This document shows, one piece after another, positions 9,075-16,303 of a stretch of 64,000 nt of DNA (position 1 is the first letter of the stretch; each line of letters opens with the position of its first letter). A program made the translations under genes and the position numbers. The DNA is from Pseudomonadota bacterium (GTDB lineage: Bacteria > Pseudomonadota > Gammaproteobacteria > Burkholderiales > Burkholderiaceae_C), in assembly GCA_020161065.1 (NCBI GenBank), contig JAIUPH010000007.1, forward strand, positions 310,001 through 374,000, written 5' to 3'. Below the pieces are notes generated by a model, which made no database searches, was not told the DNA's origin, and was given only the letters and a program-made list of their open reading frames with translations.

Positions 9075-9845
9075 ATGAAGGACGCCGCGCGCGCCGCCGC
9101 CGAACCCAATGCCGCCGGCACCCGCGCGCCGCGCGTGTTCGAGACCATCTGTGACCAGGTGCGCGAGCAGCTGGCCAGCGGCGCGCTGAAGCCTGGCGAC
9201 AAGCTACCGGCCGAGCGCGAGTTGGCGCTGCAGTGCGGCAGCTCGCGCACCGCCGTGCGCGAGGCGTTGCGCAGCCTGGAGATCGCCGGCGTCATCCGCC
9301 TGCACAAGGGCGTGAAGGGCGGCGCCTTCATCCGCGAGGGCGACCCCGCGGTGGTGACGCGCTCGTTCGGCGACATGGTGCACCTGGGCCGCATCTCGCT
9401 GGCCGACCTGACCGAGAGCCGCGTGATCCTGCTCGACGCCGTGCTGCGCCTGGCCGCCGAGCGCGCGCGCGAGCAGGAGCTCGACGCGCTGGAGCACAGC
9501 ATCAGCCGCACCGAGGAACTGACGCGCCTGAACCGGCTGGACGAGCGGCGCGAGCAGCTCGTCAACTTCTACCGCCTGCTGGCGCAGGCCACGCACAATG
9601 AGGTGCTGGTGATCCTGGTCGACGCCGTCACCGACATCGTGCTGAAGGTGCTGCAGCGCGACGGCGTGGCCCCGCGCGCCGAGACCGTGAAGGTGCACCG
9701 CGAAATCGTCCACTGCCTGCGCCGGCGCGACGCCGAGAAGGCCGTGCTGCTGCTGCGCCGGCACTTCAAGGCGCTGCATGCCTATCTGTTCGAGGCCTCG
9801 GCGGCGCAGAGCGGGTCCGCGCCGGCCCGCGCGCGAAGCCGTTGA
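9075..9845 (+). CDS. GntR-family transcriptional regulator, FadR subfamily (FCD domain)
   Basis: 256-aa regulator. Residues about 20-90 form the GntR winged helix-turn-helix, with GDKLPAERELALQCG and SRTAVREALRSLEIAG as recognition elements. The remainder is an all-helical FCD ligand domain. FadR-subfamily proteins bind TGGTNNNACCA-like palindromes as dimers and are released by acyl-CoA or organic acid ligands. It sits centrally in the catabolic island, and matching palindromes occur at 811, 5240 and 10869-10907, so it is the inferred repressor of all three operons. ATG 9075 has GGAAGGA just upstream. It ends 9 bp from the convergent Bug gene. Confidence 0.9.
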   Translation: MKDAARAAAEPNAAGTRAPRVFETICDQVREQLASGALKPGDKLPAERELALQCGSSRTAVREALRSLEIAGVIRLHKGVKGGAFIREGDPAVVTRSFGDMVHLGRISLADLTESRVILLDAVLRLAAERAREQELDALEHSISRTEELTRLNRLDERREQLVNFYRLLAQATHNEVLVILVDAVTDIVLKVLQRDGVAPRAETVKVHREIVHCLRRRDAEKAVLLLRRHFKALHAYLFEASAAQSGSAPARARSR

Positions 9846-9854
9846 AGAGCGAAG

Positions 9855-10832
9855 TTATTCGGCCTTGATGCCGAACTGCTTGAACACGCCGCGCCAGTAG
9901 CCGGTCTCGGCTTCGACGAAGGCGGCGAAGGCACGCGATTCGACGGCGTCCACCACGTAGCCGGCGGCGTCGGTCTTCTCGGCCACCTCGGCGCTGGTGG
10001 CCACCTGCAGCCAGGCGGCCGAGAGGCGGTCGACCACCGCGCGCGGCGTGCCCGCCGGCGCGAACACGCCGCCCCAGCCCGAGCGCCGCAGGTCGGCGAG
10101 CCCCAGCTCGGCGAAGGTCGGCACCTGTGCGATGCGCGCCAGCCGCTTGGCGCTGGCCACCGCCAGCACCTGCAGCCGGCCGGCCTGCGCCGCTGCGGTG
10201 CCGGGCGCGATGAAGGTGGCATTGACCTGGCCGCCGAGCAGGTCGGTCAGCGCCGGCGCCTCGCCCTTGTACGGCACCGAGACCAGCTCGACCCCGGCCG
10301 CCTGCTCGAAGATCTTGCCCAGCGCCTGTGCCGTGGTCGAGATGACGCCGCAGGACATGGCGCCCTTCGCCGCCTTGGCACGCTCGATGAAACTCGGCAA
10401 GGTGGTGACGCCCAGGCTGGTGTTGACCGCCAGCGCGAGCGGAATGTCGTGCAGCTTGGCAACCGCCGCCAGCTCGCCCGGCTCGTAAGGCATCTTGGCG
10501 TAGAGGCTGGGGTTCTGCGCCACGGCGCTGGTGCCGAACAGCAGCGTGTAGCCGTCGGCCGGCGACTTCGCCACCTGGGCGGCGGCCAGCATCGTCGCCG
10601 CGCCGGGCTTGTTCTCGATGACGACCGGCTGCTTCCAGGCCGCGGCCAGCTTCTCGCCGAAGAAGCGCGCCAGGCCGTCGAACGAGCCGCCCGCCGGCGT
10701 CGGCACGACCAGCCTCACCGGCCGCGTGGGGAAGGCCGCGGCCGGCGGCTCCGCCGCGCGCGCCGCCGGCACCGCGAGGGGGGCCAGCGGCGCCAGCAGC
10801 AGCGAGGTTCCGAAGCGTCTGCGCGTCGTCAT
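9855..10832 (-). CDS. Bug-family (TctC-like) periplasmic solute-binding protein
   Basis: 325-aa tripartite-tricarboxylate-transporter type receptor. The N-terminus MTTRRRFGTSLLLAPL has twin arginines and ends in AARAAE, so Tat or Sec export to the periplasm is predicted. Mature sequence features PVRLVVPTPAGGSFDGLAR and ENKPGAATM, typical of Bug proteins that bind carboxylates. No TctA/TctB membrane subunits are in the window. It diverges from the thiolase-like operon and shares its three-operator region, so it may capture the substrate or an acidic intermediate of this pathway. Confidence 0.88.
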   Translation of the reverse strand: MTTRRRFGTSLLLAPLAPLAVPAARAAEPPAAAFPTRPVRLVVPTPAGGSFDGLARFFGEKLAAAWKQPVVIENKPGAATMLAAAQVAKSPADGYTLLFGTSAVAQNPSLYAKMPYEPGELAAVAKLHDIPLALAVNTSLGVTTLPSFIERAKAAKGAMSCGVISTTAQALGKIFEQAAGVELVSVPYKGEAPALTDLLGGQVNATFIAPGTAAAQAGRLQVLAVASAKRLARIAQVPTFAELGLADLRRSGWGGVFAPAGTPRAVVDRLSAAWLQVATSAEVAEKTDAAGYVVDAVESRAFAAFVEAETGYWRGVFKQFGIKAE

Positions 10833-10868
10833 CTGGAGGTCTCCGGTCTTTTGGGTCTTGAGGTAGAA

Positions 10869-10907
10869 TGGTTGGACCACAATGGTTGGGCCAGTATGGC
10901 GAGACCA
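10869..10907. promoter_or_regulatory. Three FadR-type operators in tandem, 14-bp period
   Basis: TGGTTGGACCA (10869-10879, perfect match to TGGTNNNACCA), TGGTTGGGCCA (10883-10893, one mismatch) and TGGCGAGACCA (10897-10907, one mismatch) start exactly 14 bp apart. TAGAAT (10864-10869) is a -10-like hexamer ending on the first operator. The array lies between the divergent Bug gene (start 10832) and the thiolase-like gene (start 10954), so it can control both. Confidence 0.68.
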
Positions 10908-10953
10908 TTTCCCCGCGTCAACCGCAGCAACCCTGCCCCGAGCCGAACCCGCC

Positions 10954-12117
10954 ATGCCCTCCGCCGTCATCGCAGGCGTCTACGAACACCCCTTGCGCAA
11001 GGCGCCCGACCGTTCCACCGCGCTGCTGCACGCCGAATGCGCCCGCGGCGCGCTGGCCGATGCCGGGCTGTCCCTGGCCGACGTGGACGGCTACTTCTGC
11101 GCCGGCGATGCCCCCGGCTTCGGCGCGCTGGCGATGGCCGAGTACCTGGGGCTGCGCCTGCAGCACGTCGATTCCACCGAGCTGGGCGGCGCCAGCTATG
11201 TCTCGCACGTGGCGCGCGCCGCCGCCGCGGTCGACGCCGGGCGCTGCAACGTGGCGCTGGTCACGCTGGCCGGCCGGCCGCGATCGGAAGGCCGCTCCGT
11301 CGGCACCTCGGCGCGCAGCGCGCCGATGCAGGTGCCCGACACCGCCTTCGAGATCCCCTACCGCCCGAACGTCACGCTGCTCTACGCCATGTGCGCTAAG
11401 CGCCACATGCACGAGTACGGCACCACCAGCGAGCAGCTCGCGTGGATCCGCGTCGCCGCGTCGCAGCACGCGCAGCACAACCCACACGCGCTGCTGCGCG
11501 AGCCGGTGACCGTGCAGGACGTGCTCGACTCGCCGCTGGTGGCCGACCCGCTGCACCGGCTGGACTGCTGCGTGGTCACCGACGGCGGCGGCGCCATCGT
11601 CGTCACGCGGCGCGAGATCGCGCGCGAGCTGCGCGCGCAAAGCGTCGCCATCCGCGGCGCCGGCGACGCCATCTATCACCTGCAGGGCGGCGCGGCCGAC
11701 CTCACCCGCACCGGCGCGGCGCTGTCGGGCCGCACGGCCTTCGCGCAGGCCGGCGTGCGGCCCGCCGACATCCAGTACGCGTCGATCTACGACAGCTTCA
11801 CGATCACCGTGCTGCTGCAGCTCGAAGACCTGGGCTTCTGCGCCAAGGGCGAGGGCGGGCGCTTCGTCGCCGACGGCAACCTGATCGCCGGCGTCGGCAG
11901 GCTGCCGTTCAACACCGACGGCGGCGGCCAGTGCAACAACCACCCCGCCAACCGCGGCGGCATGACCAAGGTGATCGAAGCCGTGCGCCAGCTGCGCGGC
12001 CGCGCCCACCCCGCCGTGCAGGTGCCCGATTGCCGCCTCGCGCTGGCGCAGGGCCTCGGCGGCTGGATCGGCACCCGCCACGCCAGCAGCACCCTGATCC
12101 TGGAGCGCATCGGATGA
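10954..12117 (+). CDS. Thiolase-like lipid-transfer/aldolase-family protein (SCP-x/Ltp2 type)
   Basis: 387-aa thiolase-fold protein. Unlike the thiolase at 844, the N-terminal nucleophile position reads TELGGASYVSHV with no Cys, and the C-terminal Cys is replaced around LALAQGLGG; a His remains in QCNNHPANRGG. This pattern is known for SCP-x-like and Ltp2-like proteins, some of which are retro-aldolases working with a DUF35 partner. The next gene is a DUF35 protein overlapping by 4 nt, which supports a two-subunit complex cleaving a 3-hydroxyacyl-CoA. ATG 10954 is chosen; upstream in-frame codons would cover the operators. No clear ribosome-binding site. Confidence 0.82.
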   Translation: MPSAVIAGVYEHPLRKAPDRSTALLHAECARGALADAGLSLADVDGYFCAGDAPGFGALAMAEYLGLRLQHVDSTELGGASYVSHVARAAAAVDAGRCNVALVTLAGRPRSEGRSVGTSARSAPMQVPDTAFEIPYRPNVTLLYAMCAKRHMHEYGTTSEQLAWIRVAASQHAQHNPHALLREPVTVQDVLDSPLVADPLHRLDCCVVTDGGGAIVVTRREIARELRAQSVAIRGAGDAIYHLQGGAADLTRTGAALSGRTAFAQAGVRPADIQYASIYDSFTITVLLQLEDLGFCAKGEGGRFVADGNLIAGVGRLPFNTDGGGQCNNHPANRGGMTKVIEAVRQLRGRAHPAVQVPDCRLALAQGLGGWIGTRHASSTLILERIG

Positions 12118-12527
12118 CCGTCAACACCCCCTCGCCGCAGCAGCCCCTCGACGAGCTGCTGGCCGCCGCACCGGAAACCGCTGCCTACTGGCAGGCCGCC
12201 GCCGAAGGCCGGCTGCTGCTGCGCCGTTGCGAAGCCTGCGGCCGCAGCCACCACTATCCGCGGCCGATCTGCCCGCATTGCGGCAGCGACCGCACCGCCT
12301 GGCGCGCGGCCAGCGGGCAGGGCACGATCCACACCTTCAGCGTGATGCGCCGCATCGACGAGCCCTATGCCATCGGCTACGTCGACCTCGCCGAAGGCTG
12401 CCGCATGCTGACGCAGTTCGTCGACGCCGAACCCGACGCGCTGCGCATCGGCGCGCCGGTGCAGGTGGCCTTCCGCGATCTCGGCCAGGGCTACCCGGTG
12501 CCGGTGTTCCACCCGGCGGCGGCTTGA
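12114..12527 (+). CDS. DUF35 OB-fold protein with N-terminal zinc ribbon
   Basis: 137-aa Zn-ribbon/OB-fold protein. CEACG and CPHCG provide four zinc ligands around residues 39-58; the rest is an acyl-CoA-binding-type OB fold (GTIHTFSVM, AIGYVDLAEG). DUF35 proteins are partners of thiolase-like proteins, for example the ChsH2 C-terminal domain with Ltp2. Its ATGA overlap with the upstream stop implies stoichiometric translation with the thiolase-like subunit. It has no independent catalytic motif. Confidence 0.88.
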   Translation: MTVNTPSPQQPLDELLAAAPETAAYWQAAAEGRLLLRRCEACGRSHHYPRPICPHCGSDRTAWRAASGQGTIHTFSVMRRIDEPYAIGYVDLAEGCRMLTQFVDAEPDALRIGAPVQVAFRDLGQGYPVPVFHPAAA

Positions 12528-12530
12528 GCG

Positions 12531-14666
12531 ATGCGGTCTTCAGACGTGCTGAATCCGGCGAGCGTCGCGATCGTCGGCGCTTCGTCCGACCCCGAGCGCA
12601 TCGGCGGCATCCCGATCGCCACCATGCTGCAGCAGGGCTTCGCCGGCGAGCTGTGGCCGGTGAACCCGGCGCGCAGCGACGTGCAAGGCCTGCGCTGCTA
12701 CGACGCCATCGAGAACCTGCCGGCCGCGCCCGACGCCGCCATCGTCGCCGTGCCGGGCGCCCTGGCGGCCGACGCCGTGGAGGCGCTGGCCCGCCGGGGC
12801 ACGCGCTCGGCCATCGTCTTCTCGGCCGGCTTCGCCGAGGCCGGGGCGGCGGGCGCCGAACTGCAGCAGCGCATGGTGCGCGCGGCCCAGGCCAGCGGCC
12901 TGCGCCTGTTCGGCCCCAACACCATCGGCCTGTTCAACGCCCACGCGGCCTACTACCCGTTCTTCTCCACCGCGTTCGAGCGCGGTTTTCCGCTGCCGGG
13001 GCGCATCGGCATCGCCAGCCAGTCGGGCGCCGTCGGCTCGCAGATCTTCAACATCGCGCGCAACCGCGGCATGGGCACGCCGCTGTGCATCACCACCGGC
13101 AACGAGGCCGACGTGACGCTGGGCGAGGCGATCGGCTGGCTGGTCGACCACCCCGGCATCGACGTCATCGTCGCCTACCTCGAAGGCCTGCGCCGGCCGG
13201 AACTGCTGCTGCAGGCGCTGGAAGCGGCGCGCCGCGCGCGCAAGCCGGTCATCGTGCACAAGGGCGGGCGCAGCGCGCTCGGCGCCAGCGCCGTGCAGTC
13301 GCACACCGCGGCCATCGCCGGCGATGACCGGCTGTTCGACGTCGTGCTCGACGAGTTCGGCGCCGTGCGCGCCGAGCACACCGAGCAGATGCTCGACATC
13401 GCCTACGCCGCCGCGCGGCGCATCTACCCGGTGGCCGGCACGCTGGGCGTGCTGACGCTCAGCGGCGGCGCCGGCATCCAGATGAGCGACGCCGCCGAGC
13501 GCGCCGGCCTGGCGATGCCGCAGATGGACGGCGGCAGCCAGCAGCGGCTGCAGGCGCTGCTGCCGTTCGCATCGCCGGTGAACCCGATCGACATCACGGC
13601 CCAGTCGCTCAACGACATCGACCTCGTCGGCCACTTCGCGCGCGAGGTCGCCGAACGTGGTGGTTATGAGGCGATCGCGGTCTACCTGGCCGGCGTCGGC
13701 GGCTCGCTGAAGAAGGGCCCGGTGCTGCGCCGGAGCTTCGCCGACGTGGCGCGCGCGCACCCGGACCGGTTGTGGACCATCCTGACGACCGCCGACCGCG
13801 AGGCGGTGGCCGCGTACGAGCAGGACGGGCTGCTGGTGTTCGAGGAGCCGGCGCGCGCGATCCACGCGATCGGCGCGCTGGCGCGCTTCGGCCGGGCCTT
13901 TGCGCGGCCGGAGGCGCCGGCGTTGTCGCAAGCAATGTCGCCAGCGACGACCGGCGCACCCCTGCCGGCCACGGTGCCGAACGAGGCCGAGGCCAAGGCC
14001 TGGCTCGCGTCGCACGGCGTGGCCTGCCTGCCCGAGGCGCTGGCCACCGACGCGCAGGCGGCCGCGGCAGCCGCGCAGGGCATGGGCTTTCCGGTGGTGC
14101 TGAAGATCGTTTCGCCCGACATCGCGCACAAGTCCGAGGTCGGCGGCGTGCAGCTCGACCTGCGCAGCGCCGGCGAAGTGCGCTCGGCCTTCGCGGCCGT
14201 GACGGCAGCGGTCGCGCGCGCCAGGCCCGATGCGCGCATCGACGGCGTGCTCGTCGCGCCGCAGATCGCCGACGGCGTCGAATGCCTGGTCAGCGTGCAC
14301 CGCGACCCGCAGCTCGGCCTGTTCGCCGCCTTCGGCCTGGGCGGCATCTTCGTCGAGCTGCTGCAGGACGTAGTGTTCCGCCGCTGCCCCTTCGACGAGG
14401 CGGCCGCGCACGCGATGATCGCCGGCATCCGCGGCGCGCCGCTGCTGCGCGGCGCGCGCGGCCGGCCGCCGGCCGACGTGGACGCGCTGGCGCGGCTGCT
14501 GTCGCGGCTGTCGGTGCTGGCGCACCGGCATGGCGAGCGGCTGCGCTCGATCGAGCTCAACCCGGTGCTCGTGCGGCCCGCGGGCCTGGGCGCGTGGGCG
14601 GCCGACGCCGTGATCGAGCTGGCGGCGGCGGGCAGCGGAGAGACGCGCCCCTGCGAGAACCGCTGA
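12531..14666 (+). CDS. ADP-forming acyl-CoA synthetase (acetyl-CoA synthetase family, CoA-binding + ATP-grasp)
   Basis: 711-aa single-chain NDP-forming acyl-CoA ligase. Order: CoA-binding Rossmann domain (about 1-130; SVAIVGASSDPERIGG), succinyl-CoA-synthetase-like ligase domains with a SHTAAIAG loop whose His258 is the expected phosphohistidine, and a C-terminal ATP-grasp domain from about 480 (VLKIVSPDIAHKSEVGGV). It would activate a carboxylic acid to its CoA thioester using ATP, giving ADP and phosphate. No GNAT domain is fused, so it is not a Pat-type acetyltransferase. It sits 3 bp after the DUF35 gene and probably performs the first activation step. Confidence 0.88.
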   Translation: MRSSDVLNPASVAIVGASSDPERIGGIPIATMLQQGFAGELWPVNPARSDVQGLRCYDAIENLPAAPDAAIVAVPGALAADAVEALARRGTRSAIVFSAGFAEAGAAGAELQQRMVRAAQASGLRLFGPNTIGLFNAHAAYYPFFSTAFERGFPLPGRIGIASQSGAVGSQIFNIARNRGMGTPLCITTGNEADVTLGEAIGWLVDHPGIDVIVAYLEGLRRPELLLQALEAARRARKPVIVHKGGRSALGASAVQSHTAAIAGDDRLFDVVLDEFGAVRAEHTEQMLDIAYAAARRIYPVAGTLGVLTLSGGAGIQMSDAAERAGLAMPQMDGGSQQRLQALLPFASPVNPIDITAQSLNDIDLVGHFAREVAERGGYEAIAVYLAGVGGSLKKGPVLRRSFADVARAHPDRLWTILTTADREAVAAYEQDGLLVFEEPARAIHAIGALARFGRAFARPEAPALSQAMSPATTGAPLPATVPNEAEAKAWLASHGVACLPEALATDAQAAAAAAQGMGFPVVLKIVSPDIAHKSEVGGVQLDLRSAGEVRSAFAAVTAAVARARPDARIDGVLVAPQIADGVECLVSVHRDPQLGLFAAFGLGGIFVELLQDVVFRRCPFDEAAAHAMIAGIRGAPLLRGARGRPPADVDALARLLSRLSVLAHRHGERLRSIELNPVLVRPAGLGAWAADAVIELAAAGSGETRPCENR

Positions 14667-14710
14667 TCGCTCCAGCGCTTACGCTTGCGGCCCCACTTCA
14701 CCGCACCGCC

Positions 14711-15505
14711 ATGACCGACTTCCTCCGCTACGACCAGCAAGGCCCCATCGTCACGCTGACCATGGACGAGCCGGCGCGCCGCAACCCGCTGACCGGCAAC
14801 TCGGCGGTGGCCGACTTCCTGCGCGCCATCGAACGCATCCGCGACGACGGCGGCGTCAAGGCCGTGATCCTGACCGGCGCCGGCAGCAGCTTCTCGTCGG
14901 GCGGCGACATCAAGGACATGCAGCGCCAGTCCGGCGGCGCGGTCGACGGCCTGCAGATCCGCGACGAGTACCGCCGCGGCATCCAGCGGCTGCCGCTGGC
15001 GCTGTTCAACCTGGAGGTCCCGGTGATCGCCGCCGTCAACGGCCCGGCCATCGGCGCCGGGCTGGACCTGGCGTGCATGTGCGACATCCGCATCGCGTCG
15101 GAGCAGGCGAAGTTCGCCGAAAGCTTCGTGCGCCTGGGCATCATCCCCGGCGACGGCGGCGCCTGGCTGCTGCAGCGGCTGATCGGCCTGTCGCGCGCCA
15201 GCGAGCTGTCGCTCACCGGCGAGGTCATCGACGCCCAGCAGGCGCTGGCCTGGGGCCTGGTCTCGCGCGTGGTGCCGGCCGCCGAACTGCTGCCCACCGC
15301 GCAGGCGCTGGCGCAGAAGATCGCCGCCAACCCGGTGCACGCGGTGCGCATGACCAAGCGGCTGATCCGCGAGGCCATCCACGGTCGGCTGGACACGGTG
15401 CTGGAGCTGTCGGCCGCGTTCCAGGCGCTGTCGCACCAGACGGCCGACCACCGCGAGGCGGTGGCCGCGTTCCTCGACAAGCGCGCGCCGGTGTTCAAGG
15501 GCTGA
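14711..15505 (+). CDS. Enoyl-CoA hydratase/isomerase family protein
   Basis: 264-aa crotonase. The oxyanion-hole segments are FSSGGDIKDM and AAVNGPAIGAGLDLACMCDIR; the active region reads FAESFVRLGIIPGDGG, with Glu and Asp near the usual catalytic positions. Members hydrate 2-enoyl-CoA, or act as isomerases or hydrolases. As the last gene of the thiolase-like operon, it could make the 3-hydroxyacyl-CoA that the putative aldolase pair cleaves. ATG 14711 was chosen. It ends 4 bp before tag, which is probably read through. Confidence 0.87.
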   Translation: MTDFLRYDQQGPIVTLTMDEPARRNPLTGNSAVADFLRAIERIRDDGGVKAVILTGAGSSFSSGGDIKDMQRQSGGAVDGLQIRDEYRRGIQRLPLALFNLEVPVIAAVNGPAIGAGLDLACMCDIRIASEQAKFAESFVRLGIIPGDGGAWLLQRLIGLSRASELSLTGEVIDAQQALAWGLVSRVVPAAELLPTAQALAQKIAANPVHAVRMTKRLIREAIHGRLDTVLELSAAFQALSHQTADHREAVAAFLDKRAPVFKG

Positions 15506-15509
15506 AGCG

Positions 15510-16124
15510 ATGACCACGCCCGCCACGCTGCCCGGCAGCGACGGCCGCCCGCGCTGCCGCTGGTGCACCGCGGCGCCCAACTACGAGGCCTATCACGACC
15601 GCGAATGGGGCTTTCCGGTGGCCGACGACCGGCGGCTGTTCGAGAAGCTGTGCCTCGAAGGCTTTCAGTCGGGCCTGAGCTGGCGCACCATCCTCGACAA
15701 GCGCGAGAACTTCCGCCGCGCTTTCGCCGGCTTCGACTTCCACCGCGTGGCGCGCTTCGACGAGCGCGACGTCGCGCGGCTGCTGCAGGACGCCGGCATC
15801 GTGCGCCACCGCGGCAAGATCGAGGCGGTGGTCAACAACGCCGGCCGCGCGGTGGCGCTGCAGGCCGAATGCGGAACGCTGGCGGCTTACTTCTGGCGCT
15901 TCGAGGCCGACCCGGCCGCGGCCGCGCCGCCGCAGCCGGTGTCGGTGTCGCCGGCGTCGATCGCGTTGTCGAAAGACCTGAAGCAGCGCGGCTGGGCCTT
16001 CGTCGGCCCGACCACGGCCTATGCCTTCATGCAGGCGATGGGCCTGGTCAACGACCACGCGGCCGATTGCGTGACGGCCGCCGAGGTCGACCGCGCGCGC
16101 CGCGCCTTCCAACGTCCGACCTGA
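15510..16124 (+). CDS. tag: DNA-3-methyladenine glycosylase I
   Basis: 204-aa base-excision repair enzyme removing 3-methyladenine. Recognised by RCRWCTAAPNYEAYHDREWG at the start (zinc Cys and substrate-pocket residues), FEKLCLEGFQSGLSWRTIL, and the HhH-like C-terminal part with GWAFVGPTTAYAFMQAMG and NDHAADC. Length is normal for Tag. It starts 4 bp after the enoyl-CoA hydratase stop, though its function is unrelated. The 179 bp after it contain a TAGAGT-like hexamer near 16218. Confidence 0.93.
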   Translation: MTTPATLPGSDGRPRCRWCTAAPNYEAYHDREWGFPVADDRRLFEKLCLEGFQSGLSWRTILDKRENFRRAFAGFDFHRVARFDERDVARLLQDAGIVRHRGKIEAVVNNAGRAVALQAECGTLAAYFWRFEADPAAAAPPQPVSVSPASIALSKDLKQRGWAFVGPTTAYAFMQAMGLVNDHAADCVTAAEVDRARRAFQRPT

Positions 16125-16303
16125 GGCGCCGGGCCCATCGCCCGCTCACCGGGTCCAGGCGGAAAAGCCCGCGGTTCCCCCGCCTGCTCCGGCGATGGCC
16201 TGCCGCCGCGCGGCCCTAGAGTGGGCGGCATCCGGCAGGACGGCGCCGCTGCGTCCGGCGCGCCCGCCTGGCCGACGAAGCACCGCGCAAGGAACCTCAC
16301 GCC

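Noticed and set aside
12531-14666. Pat-type protein acetyltransferase
   Set aside because: The CoA-binding, ligase and ATP-grasp parts fill the 711 residues and no GNAT domain is fused.
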